Below, piece by piece: positions 12,633 to 26,200 of a stretch of DNA of 64,000 nt (position 1 is the first letter of the stretch; each line of letters starts with the position of its first letter). The notes below the pieces were generated by a model. The model did not search any database and was not told the origin of the DNA. It saw only the letters and a program-made list of their open reading frames with translations. The DNA is from Crossaster papposus (Eukaryota > Echinodermata > Asteroidea > Velatida > Solasteridae). The DNA is taken from contig JBAIAA010000787.1 of assembly GCA_037893245.1 (NCBI GenBank), positions 1 through 64,000 of the forward strand. Direction: 5' to 3'. Both the position numbers and the translations under genes were made by a program.

Positions 12633-13204
12633 CTGCAAAGGTCATTGTATATAAATATTATAATTGAATGATTGTGAGTAAAAAATAATAAGACCAATTA
12701 TTGATCGTATTTGGAAATATTTGTCACTGTGAGGTTTATTTGCATTGTGAGGTTTATTATGATCAATTAGTGCTCTGTTACGGTCCTGTAATTATTCAAA
12801 CACAAAACGGTGGTATGTCCCTAGGCAAAGTCCGCCGTTCATTAATTGTCCCTCCTTGCGTCTATCCGCCACAGTATTAATCAGAAATTGTGTTTTTGAA
12901 GTCTTTATGCAAATTTTATTTTATGCAAATCGTGAATCTGCTGTCGGACATTACATACAGCTAGATAAATACGCGCTCTGATCATCAGTACAGTTCAGAC
13001 ATAATTACTGGGAGACTATAGTATCTGAAATTTGAATACTACAATAATGTAGCCTTGTTTTAACATTTAAAACACATTTTATATAATCACTTTCTATTTA
13101 ATTATCATGTAGCATGTGGGGGAAATGGCATACGCGAAATTATAACATCTGCCCCCCCCCCTCCAATTACTCAATGTTTCTACGTTTATGCAGGTAAATC
13201 CAGG

Positions 13205-13625
13205 TACATTATACAGTTCGTTTGCTGAGTAGCCAAGATCTCGTGTTCCTTGCACTTAGTCGGAGGCTTCAACTGGAGGAAGAGGTACATGGTGATGTAC
13301 AGCTCCAGGATCAGAAAAAGAGGTATAGAAGGAGGAGGATAGTGGGTCCGGCTAGTACGAGCAGCTCCTGAAGGGAATTGAGACTTGAAGATGTAGCATC
13401 CTTATACAGCTTCTTGAGGTTGGGCCCATGGCCTGTTCAAGGAGCTGGTATACAGAGTTGAATCTCGAAAGAAGACACCTTTTGGCGGCGGTGGATTCTG
13501 GTTTGAAGCTGGCTATCATCCTGCGTCACCTGGCAGCAGGCAAGACCCCCACGTACGGCATCAGAGCGCCTCACAACACCATCTTGAACAGTTTTATTCG
13601 GATTAGTCCTGGACTATTCTGACTC
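13205..13625 (+). pseudogene. PIF/Harbinger transposase fragment
   Basis: The frame 13,428-13,622 reads WYTELNLERRHLLAAVDSG then LKLAIILRHLAAGKTPTYGI and APHNTI, matching the N-terminal part of Harbinger (HARBI1-like) transposases, where a helix with LAITLRFLATG precedes the catalytic domain. An upstream basic stretch (QKKRYRRRR near 13,310) ends in a stop. The DDE domain is absent. Likely a relic or part of a Harbinger-derived non-autonomous copy. Confidence 0.6.
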
Positions 13626-14172
13626 GATTCTTGGTTATTCTTAATACATTCGCAGACAAATCTGGATATTTCGTATTACTGCTCAATTATATTATTCTTA
13701 AAAAAATCTGAGAGTAATAGTAACTTATTATTCTTATATTTATACAGTACCTAATACATTCGTGATGATTCGGTATGATTCTGAACCGTTAACACCAATA
13801 ATAACCCTACGAAAGTTACAACTAGAACAAGAACAAAGATTTGAAATTTGTTCCCGAATCACCCCGACAGTTTTGAACATGTCAAAAAATGTAAATGCGC
13901 TTCCCGATCTTTCACCAAACTACCATAATCGTCTCGAGGCAGCCAACAAGAACCATTTCCTGATTTACTCAAGAATTGCTGCTTGTGATGATTCGGCTTA
14001 GAAATCGGGAATGCATGCTTAAACCTAGTATAATCCATGATCCGTCTTCATTCATGCCCGACTCAAATCTAACTTGTGTGTGTGTGTGTTGGTTAGAATT
14101 AGATAAGGTTTTCCCCAACACTCCGCTATTGACTGATCGATTTCTTCCACACAAGCAGAAGGTTGCTACTTA

Positions 14173-14245
14173 TTATACATCGGCCAGCAATTTGATTTTC
14201 CTCCCAGCAGCTGGAACAAGCGTCTTCCAATATTTCTCGTTTGCC
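14173..14245 (-). CDS. BHMT: BHMT terminal coding exon
   Basis: Acceptor TGTGTGCAG, then 73 bp ending in TAA (14173-14175). It completes the arginine codon split from the 15.1-kb exon and reads [15 protein letters not shown], matching the family's EYWxxLxxASGR block. Ends without the usual C-terminal arm used in oligomer packing. Confidence 0.8.
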
Positions 14246-17200
14246 CTGCACACAAATTTGATCAAACACACAAAAAAATGAAATTTTGTTTGGCACAAGT
14301 TAAATGTTTGCTTTGCTTAACCAAGAGTGCTTTGCAGCCCACGTGTGCACGTGCATAATACATGTACTTTTGCTGTATTAAGTTATTTCTTATTTTAGCC
14401 TACATGGGTAGCCTCTTCAGTGAAATTCACTGCTCTCTTAAAGAGAAAACAATACAGTTTTATACGTAGGAGAAAATCCCTATTAGAATATTCTGAGGAA
14501 AAGTCCCGCTGATTGATATTTCAATCCCTACCCATTTTGGATGGGTTTCCCCGGAACATTCTCTTGGGGTTTCCTTCCCCAACTTAATTTTTCTTCTCGC
14601 TGTATTTAAACTCATTCAATGTAAACATTCAGTATCATAGCCTTCATTTTTAAGCTCGATTCCTCCGATATACAACTTATGTTTCAGTAAAATTAAGGCC
14701 TCATTCAACTATGGCACTGGCACTGCAACGTAAGGAAGATGTAAGAATAAATTAAACCGTGCCTTGAAATTTAAACAGACACGAAGTCAGCTCATCACAC
14801 AGCCCTATTTGCTGATCTGTAGCCATTTGTTGGCTTACAGTTAGCCAGGCTCAGTATCTTATCTAAACTTGTATGAACAACATTATCAAAACATGCTGAA
14901 TCTTTTGTTGAAAAGAATGTAGTATGACTCAGACGCTATTCCTGCGGTTGTGCACAAAGTCTATTGGAAAAGTTTCTTTAATAGTTCCAGATTCATGCCT
15001 GTTCAACATTGTTGCACTGGTTGACCTTCATTGAGATGATAATATGAAGAGAACAACAATTTTTTTATTTTTTGGGTAATAGATAGGCATAATAAAACAG
15101 TGTTGACCAAGTACTTTTTAACCAAATCATACCTGTCCCACATCTCTTCATAAGTACTTCCTTTCAAGGTATCAAATCCTTTGCTGCTGTTGTCTGCGCC
15201 TGGGATATCTCTACCCCTCTCGGGTGCCAACTGCAACAGACAAATTGTACTCAAAAAAATTTGTTGGGCTTATTATACATTGTAATACTATAACTAGACA
15301 TGTGTTTGTGGACAAACACAGTGCTGTTTCGGGTGTCTAACATTACTTTCTATATGTGTATCTGATGATGGTCTTTGTGTGTGCCAAGTCTGAAGTCGAT
15401 TGGATTTACACATTTGCCAAAGATATATTAGTTGAAAAAACGTGTACAAATCCTATGGGGAAAATTGAACCTTTAATGTGACGTCACATGACACCCGATG
15501 ATGTCATCATGATGTCATCTTAATTTACGTCTATGACACATTCTGGAATACTTGCATACCAAGTTTGGCCCCAATCAGACATGTACTTCCAGAGATAGAG
15601 GGTCCTAAAATCTGCCCCTTTAATGTGATGTCACATGACCCACGATGACGTCATCCTGACGATTTTCCCCTTGGCCCTCCTGGGTTTGATGGTCGAGGTG
15701 TGTGCTAAGTCTGAAGTCGATCGGATTTACCAAATTGTCAAATTCAATAGTCTGAAGAAAAACGTGTACAAAACCTATGGAGAAAATTGAACCTTTAATG
15801 TGATGTCACATGACACCCGGTGATGTCATAATTACGTCATCTTAATTTTCGTCTATAACACACCCTCGAATACTTTCAAACCAAGTTTGACCCCAACCGG
15901 ACTTGTACTTTCAGAGTTAGAGGGTCTTAAAAACTACACCTTTAATGTGACGTCACATGATCCGCGATGACGTCATCTTGAATATTTTTTTCTTGGCCCT
16001 CCTAAGGATGGTGGTCGAGGTCTGTGCTAAGTCTCAAGTCGATCGAATTGACAGAAGTGTCAAATTCAATATTTTGAAGAAAAACGTGTACAAAACCTAT
16101 GGAGAAAATTGAACCTTTAATGTGACGTCACATGACACCCGATGATGTCATAATTACGTCATCTTAATTTTCGTCTATAACACATCCTCGAATACTTGCA
16201 AACCAAGTTTGACCCCAACCGGACTTGTACTTTCAGAGTTAGAGGGTCTTAAAAACTACACCTTTAATGTGACGTCACATGATCCGCGATGACGTCCTCT
16301 TGAATTTTTTTTCTTGGCCCTCCTAAGGATGGTGGTCGAGGTCTGTGCTAAGTCTCAAGTCGATCGAATTTACAGAAGTGTCAAATTCAATATTTTGAAG
16401 AAAAACGTGTACAAAACCTATGGAGAAAATTGAACCTTTAATGTGACGTCACATGACACCCGGTGATGTCATAATTACGTCATCTTAATTTTCGTCTATA
16501 ACACATCCTCGAATACTTGCAAACCAAGTTTGACCCCAACCGGACTTGTACTTTCAGAGTTAGAGGGTCTTAAAAAAATACACCTTTAATGTGACGTCAC
16601 ATGACCCGCGATGACGTCATCTTGATTATTTTTTTCTTGGCCCTCCTAAGGATGGTGGTTGAGGTCTGTGCTAAGTCTCAAGTCGATCGAATTTACAGAA
16701 GTGTAAAATTCAATATTTTGAAGAAAAACGGACTTGTACTTTCAGAGTTAAAGGGTCTTAAAAAACTGCACCTTTAACGTGACGTCACATGACCCCCGAT
16801 GACGTAATCATGACGATTTTCCTCTTGGCCCTCCTGAGGATGGTGGTTGAGGTTTATATTAAGTCTAAAGTCAATCGGATTTACCAAAGTGTCAAAGTCA
16901 ATAGTCTGAAGAAAAACGTGTACAAAACCTATGGGAAAAAATTGCACCTTTAACGTGACGTCACGTGACCATGAATGACGTAATCGTTACGAATTTCTTC
17001 TAGGACTATCTGTGGGTGGTGGTCTTAGAGTATGCAAAGTCTCAAGTCGATCGGATCTACCAAAGTGTCAAAGTGTACTGGCTGAACAAAAAACGTGTAC
17101 AAATCCTATGGAGAATAGTCTGAAACAGAAGGAAAAAAAAAAGGAAAAAAAAAAAAAACTTTAACAAAAACAATAGCTGTTTCGGCTGAATTGCCGAAAC

Positions 17201-20200
17201 AGCTAATTAGCCCCAATCTACAAATCCTCCTGGCGGTTTTGGAATTTTGGAGGATTGAGGGTGAATAGCAAAATGTGTCAATTGATTTTGGAGGATACTT
17301 TGGGTCGAGTTCGTAGGCTGTATACCCAGCATTATTTATGTTCAGCCATGAATGTCATCGGCACTGACTCTATTTTCTATTAGCTGTCGAACATGAATGA
17401 CATACATGTTTTATTTGTGGCACTTAGATTGTTTAAATAAAAATAATAATGCTGTTGCTTAGAAGTGCTTTACGTGCATGTACACGTTTAAAATTTAAGT
17501 GTTGAATCAGAATTATAAGTGTGCGGTCAGTGACTAATCTTTAAAAGTTGTCCATACATTAAAAAGAATTCCATACATAAAAATTTCAACACTCAATGTG
17601 TTGAATAAAGTTTATTTTCTGAAATTCCAACTTTTGAAGAGTAGTTACTGACCGCACACGTAGTGTTGATTCAAATTTTACAATTGTTATACCTCTACAT
17701 GTAGTATGTCAAAGCGCTTTACAATTATTATCCCTGTTTACCAAAAAACGAAACCATTTTTCTTAAGACTTCAGCAGCTCAATATCAGCGCATGTGGTCT
17801 CTATCTACCTTCACAGGATACCAATTTAATATCCTGGGTGGAAAGAGGCAATGTGTAGCCTTTCATAATTGTGTGCAACTGCCTAAATACTTTAACAAAA
17901 AAACACCAGCTGATTGTATATTTTGTTTAAGCTGAATGTATCATGTTGGGGTTAGGGCTATTTATTATTTTTTTTTCTTCAGGCAACTCGTTTGACTCGT
18001 ACTTTAAAAACAAATGGTGCAAAACAAGTTTTAATACAAGAGTTTTTAAGCTGCAAAATGTTAAAAGTGTTTTACCATCGATTACTCATTTAACTCCCGA
18101 ATTTAACACACCTCTTCAGCAGTTGCTCTGATGTGATACGGTTCGTAACCACAGCAGCCTCCTATATATCGCACGCCTAACTTGTAAGCCTCCCGGGCAA
18201 AGTTCTGCACATCCATACGAGTTAACAAACGGGGCTCCATTGCTGTTTGAGATAATGAAATATTAAATTATCTTAACCTTAATGTCACCCAATACTGCAA
18301 AATACTACTTGAGTAAACTGCTGTGTGCAGTACTTATTACTATACCTCATAAATATTTATGAGCAAATTGGAGTGCGTCATTGGCCGATTCCGTCACGCG
18401 TCCGGGAAGTAAAAATGATACGCTACCAAGTCACGTCATCCCAGCGAGTGTCCACTGGGCGGTATTCCTTTCTTGTAGCAACAGAAATTCCCTCTGGAAC
18501 CAGCCTTGTAGGCATGTAGTCTGTGGCATGTAATCTTTACGGAATCAGTCTCAGTAACGTTACTAGACTCTCGTCATTGACCGACGAAGAACTTGACTAT
18601 CTTGTGTTGAATAAATATGCTAAATCTACGAAGGCCGTTACCGAAAAGGCAGTTAATATTTATGAGGTGCAGTAAAACTAATACAGCATGGTATATTTCA
18701 GGAAAGGTCAACTACTACCTCCCTCCGCTTCGTGTCGGAAGGTAGTCGAGCTGACCTACACCTTGGGACTAGTAATTCCCACTACTTCTCCTTTTTTTTA
18801 ATTTATTGTAATCTTTAAAGAGGGTAGCCCTTTTCAGTTAACAAACTGCTTTCCAAAGGAGCCCCCTTCAAACCATGCTGTATTTTTATAATAATACACT
18901 GGCCTATATGAGAGTCGAGTAGTATTTTGAAGTACTATGTGTACTTTACCTCCAAATAAATGGCTATACGACGGGTAACAGAGGATGACTTTGATGGAAT
19001 ATTTGTTCGTCTCTTTGTCAAGTATTTTTGTGGCTATTATTTCACATAGAATTTGATGCAACTAATTACAGTTTTTCTTAAAATTCAATTTCGCCCAAGT
19101 TCCCTTTTAACATCTATTCACTTTTTTTTTCTCTCTCCCATCATTCTAAGGTTAAAACTATTTTTCTCAATTTGGTACATGTATATACTTGTCTTGTAAA
19201 ACCACTTGCACACGCTTTTTTCATTTATCATTCAATTTCAACTTCCTTTTTAAACACTGGGTCAATAATATTTGTCACTCCACGAAGTTCCCATTATCCT
19301 TTGAAAGGCATTACATTTTGATGTGTTTTTTACACGCGTATAGAAGAACTAGCATTATAAATGCCTGTAACATCTTGATCTTTAATGTTTGACTATCGGG
19401 TCACTTCTTCCAAAGACTTGTTTATCCAGACTGTGGACGCTTTGCCAATTTTGATGACAACTTCGTGATATGTACACGCATTGTTGCTAGAAATAAGCCC
19501 ACCCAGAAATGTACGCAGTTTAACCATCTCAAGTTCTTCTCGATAAACTTATCTTCCTGCTGTGTGGGATATTTCTGGCTACTGTCACAACTTTGGTCTT
19601 CTTCGAGTGTACTCCTAAGCCCAACGTGGAAGTTTCTTCAAAAACTGGTTGGTCCTGCATATCATAAGAGTTGGTAGCAATTGTGGCGTACATACTTACA
19701 TGTACATAATTATGACAAACGGGACAATTCTGCCGTCATGCACTAAATTCTGGTAACACGTACCTTGTATTGTACGTGCCGATTAGTAAGATACGTACTC
19801 ACCGAACGGAAATTCCGGCAGGGCCAAATATCCGCGCGTGTCGTGCTCAATCTCCTGGGTGTGGTAGCCCACGGGTTGAGCCATGAGGTAGGCTTTGAGC
19901 CCTGCCTCCTCTAATCCCTGCTTCATCAGGGCTAGGGTCTTTAGACAAATGGCCGGGTCGAACATGCAGTTCACGCCAATGATGTCCGCCCCTGAAGACA
20001 AACAATATCCAATTAAAATATTGATGGATTGATACATTTTACATCTCTTCCTGTATTTTGGAAAAGTTCTCCGTCTTACAATGTCTCACACTGTCTTAAA
20101 TTCCCCATGTTTTTTCCGACAACTGAGGGCAATGTTGCAATGATGTCATTTCAAGGAGCCACTGTTCAGTTATTAGGGGTTTTCCATAAATTTATGATTT

Positions 20201-23200
20201 AAAAAGGTTGCTCTCATGCAGTGTACTTAAGAAAAAAATAAAACATTTCTAAATTTCCTAGTAAGTTTGTTTGTGAAAAAGCGGTAACATTAAAGGGATA
20301 GTATATCTTTTTTAATATCCAAATCGGATACTGCCTGGGAAGACTGAGGTTCATGAGTAGTCTTTGCTCTGCGCCTCTTGAGTCTGTGGTAGTGCCACTG
20401 ATTCTGACATTAAAATTGCCTCAACAACCCATCTGGCAATTGCGGTAAGAGCGGATGCAGGCGGATGGGTGTGACAACGATTGTTTTGATTCACTAAATC
20501 AGTGCGAGTCTGAGCGATGTAAAACTTCAGAGACCTGACTGGGCACCATAGCTTGTCCTCCAGAACACTAGAGAAGGATGCGAGACTGGGGACACAAATA
20601 TCTGGAGGTGACAAGCTTTGAAATTGGTTCTTGGCTAAGAACCCGATATGAGGAATCAAGCGAGCACCTCCTGGTTTCCAACCTAAATGGCCTGTTTTAA
20701 TGAAGAGAGCATGAAGCTCACTTATGCGGCAAGCTGTAGCTGCTGCTAGTAAGAAAGCTGCTTTTATGGTGAGGTTATGTAGAAACAAAAGAACCGGCTG
20801 GTTCGAAGGAAGATTTGGTCAGTTTGTGAAGCACTGTTGATAGATCACAGAAGGGAATCGGTTGTTATACTATAGAGGTCTTTCTTTCTTGATTAGTTGA
20901 GTTATTAGGGTGCTGTTGGTCAAGTTGGATCCATCTGAAAAACCGAGATGTACGATTGCTATCGCTGATCTATATCCACAAAATAGTAGAGATAACCAAG
21001 CTCGTATTGAACAGATGCATTGTCGGAATCATCAGCCTGGTCAGTACACCATCTGATGTGTTGTAGTGTTGTAATCGAATATCGTAAGTTCGTCGTGTAG
21101 ATTCTCAGAAAGGTCTGCTTTTCGCAGAGAGCGTTTGATAGCATTCAAGCTGATAGATGCAATATCGGCCCGTTTTGGTAGAATGATCGGAGGCCTAATG
21201 AGAAGATCCAGAACCTTGGGGAACCATGCCCGCCGTGGCCACAGGGGGACTATTAGAATAATTCTGCAGCTCTCTCTCTATATCTTGACCAAAACCCTGG
21301 ATAAAAGGGAGATCGGTGGAAAGGCATAGCCAAAGATGTTTGTTCATTCTATGTTAAGTGTATCTGTCGCTCATGCCTGCGGGTGGTAATGACGGCTGCA
21401 GAATGTCGGTAATTTGCAGTTCAGATGAAAAGTAAACAGGTCGATGTGTAGGATGTCGAGGGTGCTGAATATAGGTTGCACAGTGGGTCGATGAAGAGTC
21501 CACTCTGTAGGAATGGTCTTTCCCCGTGACAGAGCATCCGCAATTATATTTGTGTTCCCTGCTAGGTGGCTTGCCAGAAGAGAAATTATCAGGGGAATGC
21601 ACCAGTTGAAGAGTTCCCAGGTCTCCATACAGATGGAGGGAGAGGGAGTGCGTCCCTGACGATTCAATTAATACACTACTGTTGAGTTGTCCGATTTTAT
21701 CAGGACCAAGTTACCTAATACCAACTGTCGAACCTTCTGTAAAGCTCTGAAAACAGCCAAGATTTCCAGGTGGTTTATGTGAAGGAGTCTTTCCGACTGA
21801 GACCATATTCCTGAGAGAGATATGTAGTTGAGGCGAGGTCTCTGTGGTCAAGGTCACTGATGGAGACGGACGTGAATACTGTTCCTGTGCGGATGCTCTT
21901 GCGTGTCAGCCACCAATGTAGATGTGTTTGGATGAAAGGAGAAACTGGAACTGGTTTGATGATGGAATCTGACCAAGGGCGGTAATGATGAAGAAGATAG
22001 AGTTGGAGTGGTCGCATGTGCATCTTGAACCATGGAACCAAGTCTACCATGCAAACTGGCCATGAAACCCAGAAGACGAAGCAATGCTCGAGATGGAAGG
22101 AATACTACAGGAAGGAACATATGGATGCACTTCTACAGGGCTATGCATCAATCTAGTAATAAAGAGGCTCTGCCCGGGATTTTATTCAGGCTTGCGTCAA
22201 TAAATGTGGGTGTCTGTGTAGAGGTCACTGAAGATTTCTCCGCGTTGCTGATGAGACCGAGCTTTTGAGTGAGTTCGATAGTTTTTAAGAGAGCTTCCTT
22301 GGTTGGATGGGCCAACTATCAGCCAGTAATCCAGGTAAATGTAGAGATGCACATGTTTACATTGCAGGGCTGATGCAGCAATCTTTGTAATTCTGGTGGA
22401 GACACGTGGGGCCGTGGAGATGCCAAACGGGAGACACTGGAATTGGTAAGTTGTATCTTGGTGATGAATTATAATTCTTGATGATTCTTGTGGATAGAGA
22501 TGTAAAGATATGCATCTTTTTGATCTAGGGGGGTGGCCCACCATCCTTGTTGAAGTGTTTTAAAAAACGACAGGTAGCATCTTCATGCGAAAATGTTTCA
22601 GGAGAATGAAGGCATTTATTGACCAAATATTTATAATTGGACGCCAGTCGCCTGTCTTCTTTGGCGCCAGGAAGGTTAACGAAAACCCTGGGGTTGAGGA
22701 ATGGTGGACTGGAACTATTGCCTTCTTTTCTAGTAAGGATGAAATCTTCTTCTCGAGGAACCTCCGTCGGGAAGAATCTATAGGAACTGGAGTTGATCGG
22801 CGAGGGAATAATTTTGGGGAGTGGTAGCGTGGTAAATTTCAACTGGTTTCCCGAAGAGATCTGTCTGGAGAACCAAGGTATCTGAGGGTATTCGAGTCTA
22901 TTTGTGGGATAATTCCCGAGGTCTCGTAGATTGTGAGTGCGTCTATAAGCCAATACAGGGCTGTCAGGAATAGCACGGACAAGGTGATCTAAAGTGTGGA
23001 TGATGTAATGGCAGTGATTTCGCGAAGGGGAGGGAGACTGGGGTGACCAGGGGGTGTTGGGTTTAGCATCAGCCGGGGGGACCTTAACCTTGAGAGCTAC
23101 AATTTTTGGTACAGCTTTAACGTTGAACTTGGTGGTAGCTGTGACCCCTGGTACCCAAATTGGGATTCAGTACCTGTGAATAGCGGGAGAAAGTCGTTAG

Positions 23201-26200
23201 AACAAATCCTTTTGAGTCTGAGGGCCTGACTGAACGCTATACCGGTCTTACAATGCCTATTTGGAGGAATTGGTGTACTGGTGTGTGTCTCTTAAGTTTA
23301 GAATACACTTCAGTTGTTCTTAAGTCATCCTCCTTGCAGATGGTGACATCCAAGAAGTGGGCCTAATGATGCGACTACTCTGATGTATACTTGATAGTCC
23401 TGAAGTAGAAATTCATGAGATTAGTGAAAGTCAGCAGACTGTCCTCATCACTGGTCCAGATGAAAAATACTTTATCAATGTATGTGCACCAGATCCCTGA
23501 GGCAAGCATGCGTTCATCGATGTCACCCATGAAGAGGCATGCAAAGGAGGGGGTCATGCGAGTACCCATTGTATTGCAATGTACCTGTAGATAGTGCTTA
23601 TCTAGGAAGGATTTTTTTTTCGTTAGTACACATTTCATAAGGGCGCCAATATGGTACTGATTAGAGGAGTCGTGTGTCCTGCCTTATCCAGGGCAGGCAC
23701 AATTACCTTCGTCGTGTGACAAGGAAGAGACATCAAAAGTCCTAATGATGGCCGTGCTGGAAATCGCTTCTTGATTCCTTTGAGCTAGCGCAGTAAAACA
23801 AGGGGTTTGAGAAAACTGTCAATGAACAGGAGATGTGTTTCGTGGGTGAGCCGTTACCCGAGACGATGGGCCTCTACCGAGGTTACCTGTTTTGTGAATC
23901 TTAGAGAGAAGATAAAACCTAGCTCTTCTACAGTAGGTGAAGGACATTTGTGCGCTTTCTTGGACAGCTGATGGTTACGTTATCGCATGTCAACAAGCAC
24001 ATGCTGTATATTGTACCTGTGGGATCAGGGTCAATTAAGGCAGATATAGTTAGTACGGTTGTCCAATTGTTGGTGGGCCTCATCGATGTACTGCTGACAA
24101 TCCATGATGAGCTCGGCTTAGCCTTCATCTGCTGGCTTGCTGATGATGTCAGAACGAGAGTGCAAGGCAATGAGTGCAATACGCTTTTCTCTAGGGAGGT
24201 AATCATGGGTCCCCCACGACTTCCACGATGAGACTGATAGGTGCCTATCTAACCTTGACTCTATTCTTCTTAACAGGGGAAACAAAAAGATCGGTGGCTT
24301 GCTTGCCAAACAGCATCAACGCAGACACAGACGTTTCAGACGCCCCAAGCCCCAATCGACACTGTCGCTCCTCCCAATACTGTAATTAACCTTTCCTCCT
24401 CATCCATATCAGATGCTCAATATAAACTTATATTCAGGGGTCTCAACCTTTGTCTCTGTCCTACTCCCCGTACTGTGAACCAGGTTCAGCTCAGCCAAGA
24501 TTGCACGGAATACTATCGCATGATCCGTCTCTGTGAGTTTCTCTTTATTGCGACACTTGTGACCCAGAACCCGAGAGTGCATAGGTACTCGCCAAGAATC
24601 GTGTACCAGCCCTTAAGACATACGTTTAAGTTGTCATATCTAAAGTCACTGATCCTGATAACTTTCCCAACTTGTATTTATGTACAAGTATACAAACAAT
24701 TTACTGCTCATTTCCTATTTAAATATGTCTGTACTTATTACATAACACTCGTATGCCCATTAACTTACATTCCCACATACATGTACCCCAACATGCACTC
24801 TGCAAAACCTGCGAGTACTGCAAGTGATGTTACCAATATTTCTTTGAGTGATAACACATAATTGTTCAACAACTTACTTTATATTAAGGTAAACCCAAAA
24901 CTCCTTTTGAAATTATTCCTTCTGGCATACTTTTATTTTAACGAAAATAATAAAAATGCGTCTGCGCGTCTTCGGGATGCATTTTAGAAAATTTCCATTA
25001 GTAGTTGGTTCAAATAAAAATATTAGAATATTGTTTTATTAGAATATTAGTATTAGCCACTAAGCACACAAATTTGCCTTGCATGAAAATTCTTGGCAAA
25101 AATATTGTTACAAACCAATTTTCGGGGGACTTATAATATTGTTTGTGACTGGTATTCAGGTAGTTTTCTTTTGCTCAGACTGAAAAGCACATGGATTTTG
25201 TGCTGGTAATCTGCTTTTACTTGTTGTGCTTAGCAGCTCCATAAAATTGGCCACAGGTGTCAGATACCGCTTTTTATGTACACTGTACCTGCGTTGACCA
25301 TACGCACAGCGCACTCCTGTGGGAGAACACCATTCTCGTCTCCGATGGGCGGTATCCTCATAGTGCATGCCACAGGTTTATTGAGAGTCTTCATCATCTC
25401 AATGGCCCATTCTGCTTCCTCGATGCAGCCTAAAAACTAAAGAAATGAACAAGAGGACGTAGATATTAGGCCCGAAATATTATCAGAGTATATAGTGTAT
25501 ACTAATGTTTGGTTTTAGTTGACTGATGTTTAAAACAGCTTAATTGATGTTGTATCAACATTAAAAGATCAGAGATTTCTTTAAAAAAATCATGCGTTGT
25601 TGACCTTCAAAAACAAGTGTTTTGCATTGCTCTAACCAGGTGAGTTTGTTGTCTACAACAATACCTAAATATTTACAGGACTCAACAATTCAACATCACT
25701 GTTATCAAAACCAACTGGGATGATCGGTTCTTGTGTTTGTTTTGATCTGAAATAAAAATAAATATTTTCTTTGTTTTACTCACATTCAACTGTAAGTGAT
25801 TATCCTTACACCAGGTAGCAAATGTTTGAATGCTCTGTCTATATAGACTGTTTCACTATCTTTGACATAACCAACTGCAGGTATAATCTCCATTTTTAAA
25901 AACATCTACACCGTCTAAATAATGAACAACAGTGGAGATAAAATTCATTCCAGTGGCGTTCCAGTGTTTGTAATTAAACCTGTTTGACTCAATCCGGGAG
26001 CGAGTCACTAATCCACAAGATCAGCGACCGTTTGAGATTATGCAGTTTCTTAACAAGACGGTGTGATTGGATGGTATTAAGTGCCAAGGAAAAGTCAACA
26101 AATGTTACTTGTGCATAAAAACTGTTTTTTGTTTGTTTTGTTTTATAAATTATAATAACTACTAATTGTTATTGTTAAATGTACTTTAATGTGTTTTACA

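Noticed and set aside
11562-12667. Long open frames on both strands (up to about 313 codons)
   Set aside because: All are translations of the 24-bp minisatellite in different frames; no unique sequence, start context or family match.
18318-18690. Terminal inverted repeats around the Crypton-like exon
   Set aside because: The left motif CTCATAAATATTTATGAG is itself a palindrome, so its match at the right does not prove inverted ends; recorded only as a possible element.
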